Source of the DNA: an uncultured Flavobacteriales bacterium | GTDB taxonomy: Bacteria; Bacteroidota; Bacteroidia; Flavobacteriales_C; GCA-002722245 | Length of the DNA stretch: 43,647 nt | Direction: 5' to 3' | NCBI GenBank assembly: GCA_905182585.1 | Contig: CAJJCC010000033.1 | Span: 1-43,647 of the forward strand | Part shown: in pieces, positions 17,520 to 26,619 of the stretch | Layout: every line of letters begins with the position of its first letter | Numbering within the stretch: position 1 is the first letter of the stretch | The notes under the pieces: model-generated | Seen by the model: only the letters and a program-made list of their open reading frames with translations | What the model was told of the DNA's origin: nothing | The model's database searches: none | Made by a program: the position numbers and the translations under genes

Positions 17520-19223
17520 ATGCATTTTTTAAGAAACCTCTTTGCTAATCTTATAAGTTTAGTAGTTTTTAGTATAATCACTGTTTTAATTATTTTTATT
17601 TCTCTTGTTTCAGGAGGTGATGATTTTGAGGTTAGTGATAATTCTATATTGCACATCAAAGTCAATGGTCATTTAAAAGATCAATCAAAAGGTACCGAAA
17701 TATTTAAGGAATCAAATTGCCAATCAGATAACCAAGCCATCGAAAAAGCGATTCAACTTGCTATTAAGGATACGCTAATAAAAGCTATTTATTTAGAGGT
17801 TGGATCTGTTGATGGAAGCTTGGCAAATATTGAAAGCTTACGAAGATCTTTACTAGAATTTAAAAAATCTGGACGAAAGATCATTTCCTATTCTACCGCA
17901 ATGTCTCAAATCGGATATCATTTATCATCCGTTGCAGATTCTATTTATCTTGGAAATATGACTGGGTTCGAGTGGAAAGGTCTTGGCGCGCAATTGCTTT
18001 ATTTTAAATCAATGCTTGGCAAAATAGGGGTAAAGGCGGAACCGATCAGAGTAGGTAAATTTAAAAGTGCCATAGAACCATTTATTATGGATTCAATCAG
18101 TAATGAAAATGAGTATCAGGTAAAAGAGCTTCTTACTGATGTTTGGATGAATATTTGTTCGGACATAGAAGAAAGCCGTGGCATCTCTAAAGAAGCCCTG
18201 GAGTTTGTAGCTAATGAATTAGGTGTTTTAACTCCAAAAGAAGCTTTAAGGTATGGATTTGTTGATGCAATTAAATACGAAGATGAAGTTAAAAATGTTT
18301 TTAAAAAACTGCTTTCTGGTAAAGAGGAATACATCTCAGTAAAACAATTAATTAATGCAAATCCACCTGCTTCATTTACGGACGATAAACTTGTTGTTGT
18401 TAACGCTGAAGGTAGCATTATAGATATGTCTTCAGAATCTGATATCAGTGGATTTCAATATGGAAAAATATTTGACGACATTTTAAAGGATAAATCAGTT
18501 AAGGCGATGGTTCTTCGAATTAACTCTCCGGGAGGTAGCGCTAAAGCATCGGAAGAATTATGGAGAAAGATTAAATTAATCCAAGAAAAAGTCCCTGTTA
18601 TCATTAGTATGGGCAATGTAGCCGCTTCAGGAGGCTATTATATGGCCACTGCTGGTGATATAATATTTGCTGAAAACAACACGATAACTGGTTCGATTGG
18701 TGTGTTTGGATTAATGTTCAACGTTTCAGAGTTAACCAAAAAGATAGGGGTTAATGTTGAAAAAGTGAAAACGCATAAAATGAGTGATTTCCCATCTTTT
18801 GATCGCTCTTTAACAACAAAAGAAAAAGCTAGAGTTCAATTGGGAATAAACAAAGTATATGATGTTTTTCTTGATAGAGTAGCTAAAGGTAGAGACTTAA
18901 GTAAAAAAGAAGTTGATAAATTAGCTTCAGGAAGAGTTTGGACTGGTAGGCAAGCAAAAGAAAATGGGTTAGTTGATTCTATTGGAGGGCTTAATATGGC
19001 GATTGAAACGGCAAAAAAAGCGGCAAATATTAAAACATACAAACTAGTTGAATTACCAAAGGTTCTATCTCCTATTGAGCAAGTTGTTAAACATTTTTCC
19101 AATCATGAGGTTAGATTGCCAGAGCCATTTGCGAACTATAATTACATGATTCAAAATCCTGATTTTTTCAAAACATTTCAGACGCCGCAAGTACGATTGC
19201 CATTTGTAATTTCAATTAAGTAG
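17520..19223 (+). CDS. sppA: Signal peptide peptidase SppA, long (67K) type
   Basis: SppA is a membrane-bound Ser/Lys protease that degrades cleaved signal peptides. The 567 residues include one N-terminal transmembrane segment (about 8-31) and two tandem ClpP-like halves, as in the E. coli long form. The catalytic Lys lies in the first half ('RVGKFKSAIEPF', Lys182) and the nucleophile Ser in the second ('GNVAASGGYYMA', Ser370). The frame extends to TTG 17502, but ATG 17520 ('MHFLRNLF') is preferred. It begins a same-strand run with the GH3-like gene 46 bases downstream. Confidence 0.95.
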   Translation: MHFLRNLFANLISLVVFSIITVLIIFISLVSGGDDFEVSDNSILHIKVNGHLKDQSKGTEIFKESNCQSDNQAIEKAIQLAIKDTLIKAIYLEVGSVDGSLANIESLRRSLLEFKKSGRKIISYSTAMSQIGYHLSSVADSIYLGNMTGFEWKGLGAQLLYFKSMLGKIGVKAEPIRVGKFKSAIEPFIMDSISNENEYQVKELLTDVWMNICSDIEESRGISKEALEFVANELGVLTPKEALRYGFVDAIKYEDEVKNVFKKLLSGKEEYISVKQLINANPPASFTDDKLVVVNAEGSIIDMSSESDISGFQYGKIFDDILKDKSVKAMVLRINSPGGSAKASEELWRKIKLIQEKVPVIISMGNVAASGGYYMATAGDIIFAENNTITGSIGVFGLMFNVSELTKKIGVNVEKVKTHKMSDFPSFDRSLTTKEKARVQLGINKVYDVFLDRVAKGRDLSKKEVDKLASGRVWTGRQAKENGLVDSIGGLNMAIETAKKAANIKTYKLVELPKVLSPIEQVVKHFSNHEVRLPEPFANYNYMIQNPDFFKTFQTPQVRLPFVISIK

Positions 19224-19269
19224 TAATTGGCTAGTAAAATTAGATTATTTTTAATTTGATTATTTCTTT

Positions 19270-20778
19270 ATGGCATTTTTAAACTCGTTAATAACTTGGA
19301 GAATGAAGAAGCGATTCCATCAAATGGAATTGTTTTTAAAGTTTCCTCATGAAGTTCAAGGAGATTGTTTAAGCAACCTTTTAAAAACAGCTTCTAATAC
19401 AGAATGGGGTAGTCGATATGATTTTGCGTCAATAAATAGCTACGAAGAATTTAAAAATAGAATACCATTACAAACTTATGAAAGTATAAAGCCTGATATT
19501 TTTCGAGCAAAAAAGGGTGAGAAAAATATCATGTGGCCCTCAGATATCAAATGGTTTGCTCAATCCTCCGGAACAACCGAAGATAAAAGTAAGTTCATAC
19601 CTGTAAGTGAGGAGTCTTTGTTTGATTGTCATTATAAGGCAGGGAAGGACATGTTGTCGTTATATTGTAATTGGCATGAAGATACTCAGGTCTTTACAGG
19701 CAAGACCGTTTTAATGGGCGGGAGTAGTCAGATGGATCCAAATATAAATGGCTCCATTGTAGGAGACCTTTCTGCCATACTTATTTCGAACTTACCCTTC
19801 TGGGTTACCCGTCAACAAGCCCCTAGCAATGACGTAGCATTGATGGGGAACTGGGAGGTGAAAATCGAACGAATGGCCGAAGAGATTATTAAAGAAAAAA
19901 TAACATCTATAACTGGAGTTCCTTCCTGGACACAAATTTTATTTGAACGAGTTTTACAAAAGACCGGTGCCAATGATTTAAATGAAGTTTGGCCTAAATT
20001 GGAAATGTATATTCATGGGGCTGTAAATTTTGATCCTTTTAAGGAACGATTTAAACAATTGGCGCCTAAGTTAAATTATCTTGAAATTTTTAATGCAAGT
20101 GAAGGGTTTTTTGGGATTCAATACGAAAAGGGTGTTTCTGATTTTCTATTAATGTTAGATTACGGAATATTTTATGAGTTTATTACTAAAGATCAATGGG
20201 AACTAGAAGACCCAAAAGTATTAAGCTTGGAAAGTGTGCAAACTGATGAGGAGTATGCAATGGTTATTTCCACTAATGCCGGGTTATGGCGTTACCAATT
20301 AGGAGATACTGTAATGTTTACCTCAATTGATCCTTATCGATTAAGAATAACCGGTAGAACAAAGCATTTTATGAATGCTTTTGGAGAGGAGGTCGTAATT
20401 GATAATGCAATAAAAGCAATTAAAATAGCGTGTGATAACACAAATGCAGTAATAAACGAATGGACAGCTGCCCCAAATTATTTAAGAGAGAATCAAAACG
20501 GTTTCCATGAGTGGTTAATTGAATTTGATAGAGAGCCTAACGATTTGAATTTTTTTAGGGCGTTTTTAGATGATGCTTTGAAAAGTTTAAATTCAGATTA
20601 TGAGGCCAAACGATTTAATAATATGATTCTTGGAATGCCTATTGTTAGAAGTGTACCTAAAGGAACTTTCTATAAATGGTTAAAGAGTAAAAATAAATTA
20701 GGAGGTCAGCATAAAGTTCCGCGATTAAACAACGATCGAAAATACGTTGAAGGAGTATTATATTTTTCTAAATCATGA
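19270..20778 (+). CDS. GH3 auxin-responsive-promoter family protein (ANL-type acyl-adenylating enzyme)
   Basis: The 502 residues show the GH3 family throughout. The ATP-binding loop is 'SSGTTEDKSKF' (99-109). 'YLEIFNASEGFFGIQ' lies mid-protein, and 'LRITGRTKHFMNAFGEEVVIDNA' marks the hinge into the C-terminal domain. Plant GH3 enzymes adenylate a carboxylic acid and join it to an amino acid; the bacterial substrates are not established, so this is a family call. Its TGA stop overlaps the ATG of the next gene (ATGA), indicating translational coupling with a predicted exported protein. The cluster sppA, GH3, exported protein, deoxynucleoside kinase probably shares a transcript. Confidence 0.9.
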   Translation: MAFLNSLITWRMKKRFHQMELFLKFPHEVQGDCLSNLLKTASNTEWGSRYDFASINSYEEFKNRIPLQTYESIKPDIFRAKKGEKNIMWPSDIKWFAQSSGTTEDKSKFIPVSEESLFDCHYKAGKDMLSLYCNWHEDTQVFTGKTVLMGGSSQMDPNINGSIVGDLSAILISNLPFWVTRQQAPSNDVALMGNWEVKIERMAEEIIKEKITSITGVPSWTQILFERVLQKTGANDLNEVWPKLEMYIHGAVNFDPFKERFKQLAPKLNYLEIFNASEGFFGIQYEKGVSDFLLMLDYGIFYEFITKDQWELEDPKVLSLESVQTDEEYAMVISTNAGLWRYQLGDTVMFTSIDPYRLRITGRTKHFMNAFGEEVVIDNAIKAIKIACDNTNAVINEWTAAPNYLRENQNGFHEWLIEFDREPNDLNFFRAFLDDALKSLNSDYEAKRFNNMILGMPIVRSVPKGTFYKWLKSKNKLGGQHKVPRLNNDRKYVEGVLYFSKS

Positions 20779-21563
20779 AATTAATTTTACTTACATTTTT
20801 CACAAGTATTTTTGCATTTCAGGCAACTGTTATTCAAGAAGAAAAAGTTGTACATACAAACTTCTCATCCTTTGAACTGGACGAAGAGGGTAATCTCTAC
20901 GCTATTAATAATCAAAACCATTTATTAAAGTTAAACAGTGACTTGGACACTTTATTCACTTTTAATAGTAAAGTAATTGAGGTGGATTTAGTGGCGCCTC
21001 AAAACATGCTTAAAATTCTGGTTTTCAGCAAAAGTCTAAACTCTATTCAATTTCTTGATAAAACACTGTCTGAAGCTTCATCAACAATAAACTTAGATGA
21101 TTTAGGTATTGAGTTATCTAAAGCAGTGGGAGTAAGTAGAGATAATAATTTTTGGATATTTGACGCTGTGAATCAGGAATTAAAAAAGTTTGATAAGAAT
21201 TTGAGTATGATTTCGTCTTCCGGAAATTTGATAAACTTAACAAACCAGAACTGGGATATAACTAGTTTAAAGGAAAGTGGAAACAAAGTGTTCTTGTGCG
21301 ACCCTAAAAAAGGTATATTAGAGTTTGATTTTTTTGGAAGTTATTTAAGAACTATAAAAATTAAGCCTAAAGGAGAGTTTCAAATTAAAGGAGACAATAT
21401 TCTTTTTATTCGAAACGATTCAATGATCGTTAAAGATTTAATCCTTCAGGATGAGAAAAAACAAGCATTAGGCGTGAAAAATATTGTTGATTTTGCCTAT
21501 TACAAGCAAAAGATGTTCTTGCTTACTAAAGAAAAGTTTTATATTTATCATCTTAGCTTTTAA
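20775..21563 (+). CDS. Exported beta-propeller-like protein of unknown function
   Basis: The 262 residues start with a signal peptide ('LILLTFFTSIFAFQA', about 1-17). The mature part has repeated short beta blades with motifs such as 'FELDEEGNLYAINNQNHLLKL', 'VSRDNNFWIFDAVNQELKKF' and 'KKGILEFDFFGSYLRTI', which look like NHL or six-bladed propeller repeats. It has no lipobox and no T9SS tail, so a periplasmic location is most likely. Its ATG overlaps the GH3-like stop by 4 bases, so the two are made together. I cannot assign a function. Confidence 0.75.
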   Translation: MKLILLTFFTSIFAFQATVIQEEKVVHTNFSSFELDEEGNLYAINNQNHLLKLNSDLDTLFTFNSKVIEVDLVAPQNMLKILVFSKSLNSIQFLDKTLSEASSTINLDDLGIELSKAVGVSRDNNFWIFDAVNQELKKFDKNLSMISSSGNLINLTNQNWDITSLKESGNKVFLCDPKKGILEFDFFGSYLRTIKIKPKGEFQIKGDNILFIRNDSMIVKDLILQDEKKQALGVKNIVDFAYYKQKMFLLTKEKFYIYHLSF

Positions 21564-21609
21564 AGTCAACTACTTTTTGATTATTATTGGACTTATAAAT
21601 TAGAAGATT

Positions 21610-22224
21610 ATGCAAATTTCAGTTGCTGGAAACATCGGGGCAGGTAAAACAACGTTAACATCACTCTTATCGAAACATTATGGATGGGAGGCTCATTTTG
21701 AGGATACCCAAGATAATCCGTACCTAAACGATTTTTACGAAGACATGCAAAGATGGTCTTTTAATCTTCAGATTTATTTTCTTCAAAACAGATATAATAA
21801 TGTAATGCGTTATCGTGAAAGTGGGAAGAATGTAATCATGGATAGAACTATTTATGAGGACGCTTATATTTTCGCCCCTAACTTACATTCAATGAATTTA
21901 ATGTCGAAAAGAGATTTTGATAATTATATTCAACTTTTCGATTTGACAAATAGCCTTGTAAAGGCTCCTGATTTGTTGATTTACTTGCGTTCTAGCGTTC
22001 CTAATTTAGTAGATAATATCCAAAAAAGAGGAAGAGAATACGAAACTTCAATTCGTTTGGATTACTTGAATAGATTAAATGAAAGATATGAAGCTTGGAT
22101 TAGTGAGTACAATGAGGGAAAGCTTTTAATCATCGATGTGGATAATAATCATTTTCCCACTGATAAAGAAGATTTAGGAGAAGTTATTTCTAAAATCGAT
22201 GCTCAAATAAACGGGTTATTTTAA
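21610..22224 (+). CDS. Deoxynucleoside kinase (dGK/dAK-type)
   Basis: The 204 residues match the deoxynucleoside kinase family that phosphorylates deoxynucleosides for salvage. The P-loop is GNIGAGKT (7-14). The 'MDRTIYEDAYIFA' segment (about 76-90) corresponds to the DRS/DRT motif that positions the substrate. 'KRGREYETSI' is the arginine-rich lid. Short bacterial members of this size prefer deoxyadenosine or deoxyguanosine, but specificity cannot be fixed from this sequence. It is last in the sppA-GH3 run, with a terminator about 60 bases after the stop. Confidence 0.9.
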   Translation: MQISVAGNIGAGKTTLTSLLSKHYGWEAHFEDTQDNPYLNDFYEDMQRWSFNLQIYFLQNRYNNVMRYRESGKNVIMDRTIYEDAYIFAPNLHSMNLMSKRDFDNYIQLFDLTNSLVKAPDLLIYLRSSVPNLVDNIQKRGREYETSIRLDYLNRLNERYEAWISEYNEGKLLIIDVDNNHFPTDKEDLGEVISKIDAQINGLF

Positions 22225-22285
22225 GATAAATTAAGTTTGCTAAACACATTGCTTTTAGATGTTAAAAGCGTTTATATACAAGAAC

Positions 22286-22318
22286 AAAAAGCTTCTATTG
22301 GAAAACAGGAGCTTTTTT
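22286..22318 (+). terminator. Terminator after the deoxynucleoside kinase gene
   Basis: AAAAAGCTTCT (22286-22296) pairs with AGGAGCTTTTT (22307-22317) including one G-T pair. The loop is ten bases, and the final T run ends the stem. Confidence 0.75.
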
Positions 22319-22471
22319 ACGTTGTTAAATATTGATAAGTATAATAACTACATTTCACAGTACTTGCTTTAAACTAAACGTTTAAAACTTGTTTTAGCAA
22401 AAAGAATTATAACGATATTGTCTTAGGGCTGAGTGCAATAAATCGGGCCAATCTGTAGTTGATCTTAAAAA

Positions 22472-22807
22472 CTATAACTCCTTTTTAAGATTTAGTAAAA
22501 AGCTTTTTACTTTCTCTAAAGAATCTACGATATCAACTTCTTTCTTAGTGGTACCTTTCCCTTTCTTCAGTTTTTCTTTAGCACCTTGTAGTGTGAAACC
22601 TCTTTCCTTTACTAAATGATAAATCATTTTTAAATTCTCAATATCGTCTTTTGTAAACTGACGATTTCCTTTTTTGTTTTTTTTAGGTTTAAGAATAGGA
22701 AACTCTTTTTCCCAAAATCGAATTAAGGAAGTATTAACGTTAAGAATTTCAGCAGCTTCTCCAATGGAGTAGTAAAGTTTTAAAGAATCGTTATTTTCGA
22801 AAGCCAC
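22472..22807 (-). CDS. MerR-family transcriptional regulator
   Basis: The 111 residues have an N-terminal winged-helix DNA-binding domain: 'YYSIGEAAEILNVNTSLIRFWEKEF' spans the helix-turn-helix and first wing, then 'NRQFTKDDIENLKMIYHLVKERGFTLQGAKEKL'. The short C-terminal tail has no cysteine or ligand pocket, so there is no sign of metal sensing. The start is a GTG at 22807: no in-frame ATG lies nearby, and the context MAFENN fits the usual leader of this family. It follows the M23 peptidase gene by 81 bases on the same strand. Its targets are unknown. Confidence 0.88.
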   Translation of the reverse strand: MAFENNDSLKLYYSIGEAAEILNVNTSLIRFWEKEFPILKPKKNKKGNRQFTKDDIENLKMIYHLVKERGFTLQGAKEKLKKGKGTTKKEVDIVDSLEKVKSFLLNLKKEL

Positions 22808-22888
22808 AGCGCGTAAATTAAGATTACAACGAATATAATAAAGAAATTAAGTTAATTCAATAAGGAACACTTCTTTTGATGAAGAATC

Positions 22889-23860
22889 TTAATCAAGAGA
22901 AGTGTTGATTTGAGTTGAGATTTTAAGCATCTCTTGGTATTGGTCGTAATTTAAATCATTAAAAAAGAAGTTAGCAGGGTCTATTTTTCTTCCATTTCGA
23001 ATTACTTCATAATGTAAATGTGGACCAGTTGAAGTTCCTGTATTTCCTACAGCACCAATAATATCACCTCTTTTTACTTTTTGTCCTTTCTTAACTTTGA
23101 AGGTACTCATATGAGCATAGAGGGTTTTGTAACCGAAACCATGATCGATAACAACGTGTTTCCCGTATCCCGTGTAGGACTTTGTCACTTTTTCAACAAC
23201 GCCATCTCCAGTAGAGAATATTTCGGTACCTGTTTTAGCAGTGAAGTCAATTCCTGAGTGTAGTTTAGGTACATTATATACAGGGTGCATTCTCATACCA
23301 AAACCAGAAGCTGTTCTAATTAAATTATGGTTGTGAATAGGCTGAATACCCGGTACATGAGAAAGTTTTTCTGATCTTGTATTTGCAAGGTTAATAATAC
23401 GATCAAACCCTTGTTTGTGAATTTTCACTTGAGTTTCTAACGCTTTTATAAGACTAGCTGAGGTTAACATTAATTCGCTATTGTTGTAACCTCTCAGCTT
23501 TTTAAATTCATCAACTCCACCAGTTCCTCCTAATCGTAAACTCTTCGATACTGGTGAAACACCAAAAATACCAGCATAAACAGAGTCATCTCTTAACTTC
23601 AGAATTTGTAATTGAGAAGCCATTGCTTTCACTTTTTGATTCATTAAAACGTATTCAGATTCAAGAGTCTGAATTTGTTGCATCTTTTCATGGTGGCTAT
23701 AGCGAGATACTAAAGGGTATGAGCCAATAATAACAACTAAGGCTAAAACAATAGAAACGCCCAAGTGTAACCCTACTTTTTTTAGTCGGGCTCTCAACGA
23801 AACTTCTACCTTTTCGTATTCGAGTGTTTTATCGTTAAACTTAAAATTAGTCTTGCTCAT
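22889..23860 (-). CDS. Membrane-anchored M23 (LytM) peptidase
   Basis: The 323 residues have a cytoplasmic N-terminus, one transmembrane helix (about 31-51) and a periplasmic coiled coil (about 55-90). The C-terminal LytM domain (about 184-298) has zinc ligands His201 and Asp205 in 'HSGIDF' and His283 in 'GPHLHYE', with His250 ('LYAHMS') and His281 completing the active site. All catalytic residues are present, so it should cleave peptidoglycan peptide cross-links rather than act only as a regulator. It is driven by a near-ideal promoter (23904-23933), diverges from alaS and is followed by the MerR gene. Confidence 0.93.
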   Translation of the reverse strand: MSKTNFKFNDKTLEYEKVEVSLRARLKKVGLHLGVSIVLALVVIIGSYPLVSRYSHHEKMQQIQTLESEYVLMNQKVKAMASQLQILKLRDDSVYAGIFGVSPVSKSLRLGGTGGVDEFKKLRGYNNSELMLTSASLIKALETQVKIHKQGFDRIINLANTRSEKLSHVPGIQPIHNHNLIRTASGFGMRMHPVYNVPKLHSGIDFTAKTGTEIFSTGDGVVEKVTKSYTGYGKHVVIDHGFGYKTLYAHMSTFKVKKGQKVKRGDIIGAVGNTGTSTGPHLHYEVIRNGRKIDPANFFFNDLNYDQYQEMLKISTQINTSLD

Positions 23861-23903
23861 AATTTATTACCTTTGCCTCTCAAAAATGGCTAGGAGTACT
23901 AAA

Positions 23904-23933
23904 CAAAGATAACCAAATGTTCGGGTAATCAAA
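23904..23933 (-). promoter_or_regulatory. Bacteroidota-type promoter of the M23 peptidase gene
   Basis: Read on the minus strand: TTTG (23933-23930), 18-base spacer, TATCTTTG (23911-23904). Both elements match the Bacteroidota sigma consensus TTTG and TAnnTTTG exactly. The expected start near 23897 leaves a leader of about 37 bases before the ATG at 23860. Confidence 0.75.
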
Positions 23934-23978
23934 TTGTGTGCTGTTTGGGCTAGTGTTAATGATTATTAAAATAAGATT

Positions 23979-26588
23979 ATGAAAGCCAAGGAAATACGTA
24001 AAAGCTTTTTAGAGTTCTTTAAAAATAAAGAACATGAATTCATGGCATCTTCATCAATGGTGGTTAAAGATGATCCAACATTAATGTTTATTAATGCGGG
24101 AATGAATCAGTTTAAAGATATGTTTCTTGGTAATGCCGAAGTTAAATACCCTAGAGTATGTAATAGTCAGAAATGTTTAAGAGTTTCTGGAAAACATAAC
24201 GACTTAGAAGAAGTAGGAGTTGATACTTATCATCACACCATGTTTGAAATGTTAGGAAACTGGAGTTTCGGAGATTACTTCAAGAAAGAAGCAATCTCAT
24301 GGGCTTGGGAGTTTTTAACAGAGGTTTGTAAAGTTGAAAAGGATTGGCTTTATGTCACCGTTTTTGAAGGAGCCGATAATGATGGATTAAAATTAGATAA
24401 AGAAGCTTTTGATTTCTGGAAAGAAATTGTTGCGGAGGATAGAATTTTAATGGGTAATAAAAAAGATAACTTTTGGGAAATGGGAGCATCAGGACCCTGT
24501 GGGCCGTGTTCTGAAATTCATATTGATATTCGTTCTGCTGAAGAAAAAGCTAAAGTACCTGGTGCTGATTTAGTAAATATGGACCATCCTCAAGTTATTG
24601 AGGTTTGGAATTTGGTATTTATGGAATTTAACAGGTTAGCTAATGGAGAGTTAGAAAAACTACCAGCTCAACATGTTGATACAGGAATGGGGTTTGAGCG
24701 ATTAGCAATGGTACTTCAAGGAGTCCAATCTAATTACGATTCAGATGTTTTCATTCCTTTGATTGATAAGGTTGTTGAATTAAGTGGAGTTAAATACACA
24801 AGTCAAGAGAAAAGTGAAACTGATATTGCGATCAGAGTTATTTCTGACCATGTAAGAGCAGTCGCTTTTGCTATTTCTGATGGACAGATGCCTTCAAACA
24901 CAGGAGCCGGTTATGTTATCAGAAGGATTTTAAGAAGAGCTGTTCGTTATGGTTATTCCAAATTAAATATTTCGGAGCCTTTTATTTATAAGCTAGTTGA
25001 CGTTTTAGGTGAGCAAATGGGGGAGTTTTTCCCTGAGTTATCAAAACAACAAGAATTAGCAAAAAAAGTAATTAAAGAAGAGGAACAAAACTTTTTAAGA
25101 ACCTTAGAAAAAGGTATCGAGAAATTTAATGTCTATTCAAAAACTGTTACCGAAACAATCGAAGGTAAATTTGCCTTTGAGTTATTGGATACTTTTGGTT
25201 TCCCAATTGACTTAACAGAATTGTTGGCGAAAGAACAAAACCTAGTTGTTGATCAAAAAGGCTTTAAGGCTGCATTAGAAGAGCAAAAAGCAAGATCAAG
25301 GAAAGCTACAGTGATTGAAGTTGAAGACTGGGTTGTTGTTAATAAAGGAGAAGGCATTTTTGTTGGATACGACAATTTAGAAACAGAATCAAAAATATTA
25401 AGATACAGAGGGATTAGAGCCAAAGGAAAGGATCTGTATCAGGTTGAACTGGATCAAACCCCATTTTATCCTGAAGGTGGTGGACAAATTGGAGATGTTG
25501 GAGTTCTGTTTTTAGGAGAAGATAAATTTCCAATTCAAGACACTAAAAAGGAAAATGGAGTTATTCTTCATTTTATGAATCAATTACCATCTGATCCATC
25601 AGCCACTTATAAAGCAGTTGTAAGTAAGGCAAGAAGATCGGCTACAAATGCAAACCATTCAGCAACCCATTTACTGCACCATGCTTTAAGAGTTGTGCTT
25701 GGAGAGCATATTGAACAAAAAGGATCTTTAGTAAACGATAAGAATTTAAGATTTGATTTCTCACACTTTCAAAAAGTATCTGATGAAGAGCTTAGAGAAG
25801 TTGAGGTTTTAGTGAATGATGCTATTCGTTCAAATTATGATTTAAATGAAAATAGAGCTGCAAGTTTAGATGAAGTAAAATCTCAAGGCGCTTTGGCTTT
25901 ATTCGGTGAAAAGTACGGTGATAAGGTTAGAGTGATTCAATTTGGAGATTCTATAGAACTATGTGGAGGTACTCACGTTGCCTCAACTTCTCAAATAGGA
26001 AAATTTATTTTCACAAATGAAACAGCCGTTGCTGCTGGAGTAAGAAGGATTGAGGCGATAACATCAACTAAGGCTGAGGAGTTTTTAAATAAAGAATTAA
26101 CATTGCTAAATGACGTTAGGGCGTTATTGAAAAACCCTAAGGATGTTAAAAAGCATTTGGAAAGTATGCTTTCTCAAAATACAAAGCTTCAAAAAGAGGT
26201 AGAGGGATTAGTGAGAGATAAAGCAAAAGGCTTAAAATCTGAATTGAATTCTGCTGTAACTGAAGTTAATGGAGTGAACTTTTTAGCCTCTACAGTTGAT
26301 CTTGATTCTACTGATGCAATTAAAGATTTAGCTTTTCAAATGCGATCTGAAATAGATAACCTATTTATGGTTTTAGGAGCTGAAATAAACGGTAAGCCTA
26401 ATTTAACGGTTGTAGTAAGTGAAAACTTAGTAAAAGATAAGGGATTGAATGCGGGACAGATTATTCGTGATTTAGCAAAAGAAATACAAGGCGGTGGAGG
26501 TGGGCAACCTTTTTACGCTACAGCTGGAGGTAAGAATATAGCAGGGATATCCGTGGCTTTGGAAAAAGCAAAATCATTTATAGTTTAA
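23979..26588 (+). CDS. alaS: Alanine-tRNA ligase
   Basis: AlaRS charges tRNA-Ala and hydrolyses mischarged Ser- and Gly-tRNA. The 869 residues are full length. The class II catalytic domain has 'TYHHTMFEMLGNWSFGDYF' (about 83-101) and 'MDHPQVIEVWNLVFMEFNR'. The editing domain has the zinc-binding 'NHSATHLLHH' (about 557-566) and 'CGGTHV' (about 662-667). A C-terminal Gly-rich segment ('GGGGGQPFYATAGGK') marks the C-Ala/DHHA1 domain. It diverges from the M23 peptidase gene with 118 bases between, an arrangement common in Bacteroidota. A weak hairpin follows the stop. Confidence 0.98.
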   Translation: MKAKEIRKSFLEFFKNKEHEFMASSSMVVKDDPTLMFINAGMNQFKDMFLGNAEVKYPRVCNSQKCLRVSGKHNDLEEVGVDTYHHTMFEMLGNWSFGDYFKKEAISWAWEFLTEVCKVEKDWLYVTVFEGADNDGLKLDKEAFDFWKEIVAEDRILMGNKKDNFWEMGASGPCGPCSEIHIDIRSAEEKAKVPGADLVNMDHPQVIEVWNLVFMEFNRLANGELEKLPAQHVDTGMGFERLAMVLQGVQSNYDSDVFIPLIDKVVELSGVKYTSQEKSETDIAIRVISDHVRAVAFAISDGQMPSNTGAGYVIRRILRRAVRYGYSKLNISEPFIYKLVDVLGEQMGEFFPELSKQQELAKKVIKEEEQNFLRTLEKGIEKFNVYSKTVTETIEGKFAFELLDTFGFPIDLTELLAKEQNLVVDQKGFKAALEEQKARSRKATVIEVEDWVVVNKGEGIFVGYDNLETESKILRYRGIRAKGKDLYQVELDQTPFYPEGGGQIGDVGVLFLGEDKFPIQDTKKENGVILHFMNQLPSDPSATYKAVVSKARRSATNANHSATHLLHHALRVVLGEHIEQKGSLVNDKNLRFDFSHFQKVSDEELREVEVLVNDAIRSNYDLNENRAASLDEVKSQGALALFGEKYGDKVRVIQFGDSIELCGGTHVASTSQIGKFIFTNETAVAAGVRRIEAITSTKAEEFLNKELTLLNDVRALLKNPKDVKKHLESMLSQNTKLQKEVEGLVRDKAKGLKSELNSAVTEVNGVNFLASTVDLDSTDAIKDLAFQMRSEIDNLFMVLGAEINGKPNLTVVVSENLVKDKGLNAGQIIRDLAKEIQGGGGGQPFYATAGGKNIAGISVALEKAKSFIV

Positions 26589-26593
26589 GTTGT

Positions 26594-26619
26594 CAGAGAT
26601 TTAATTTTAAGTGTCTCTG
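26594..26619 (+). terminator. Weak candidate terminator of alaS
   Basis: CAGAGA (26594-26599) pairs with TCTCTG (26614-26619) around a 14-base loop, followed by TTTGTCCTTTTT. The stem is short, so this is tentative. Confidence 0.3.
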
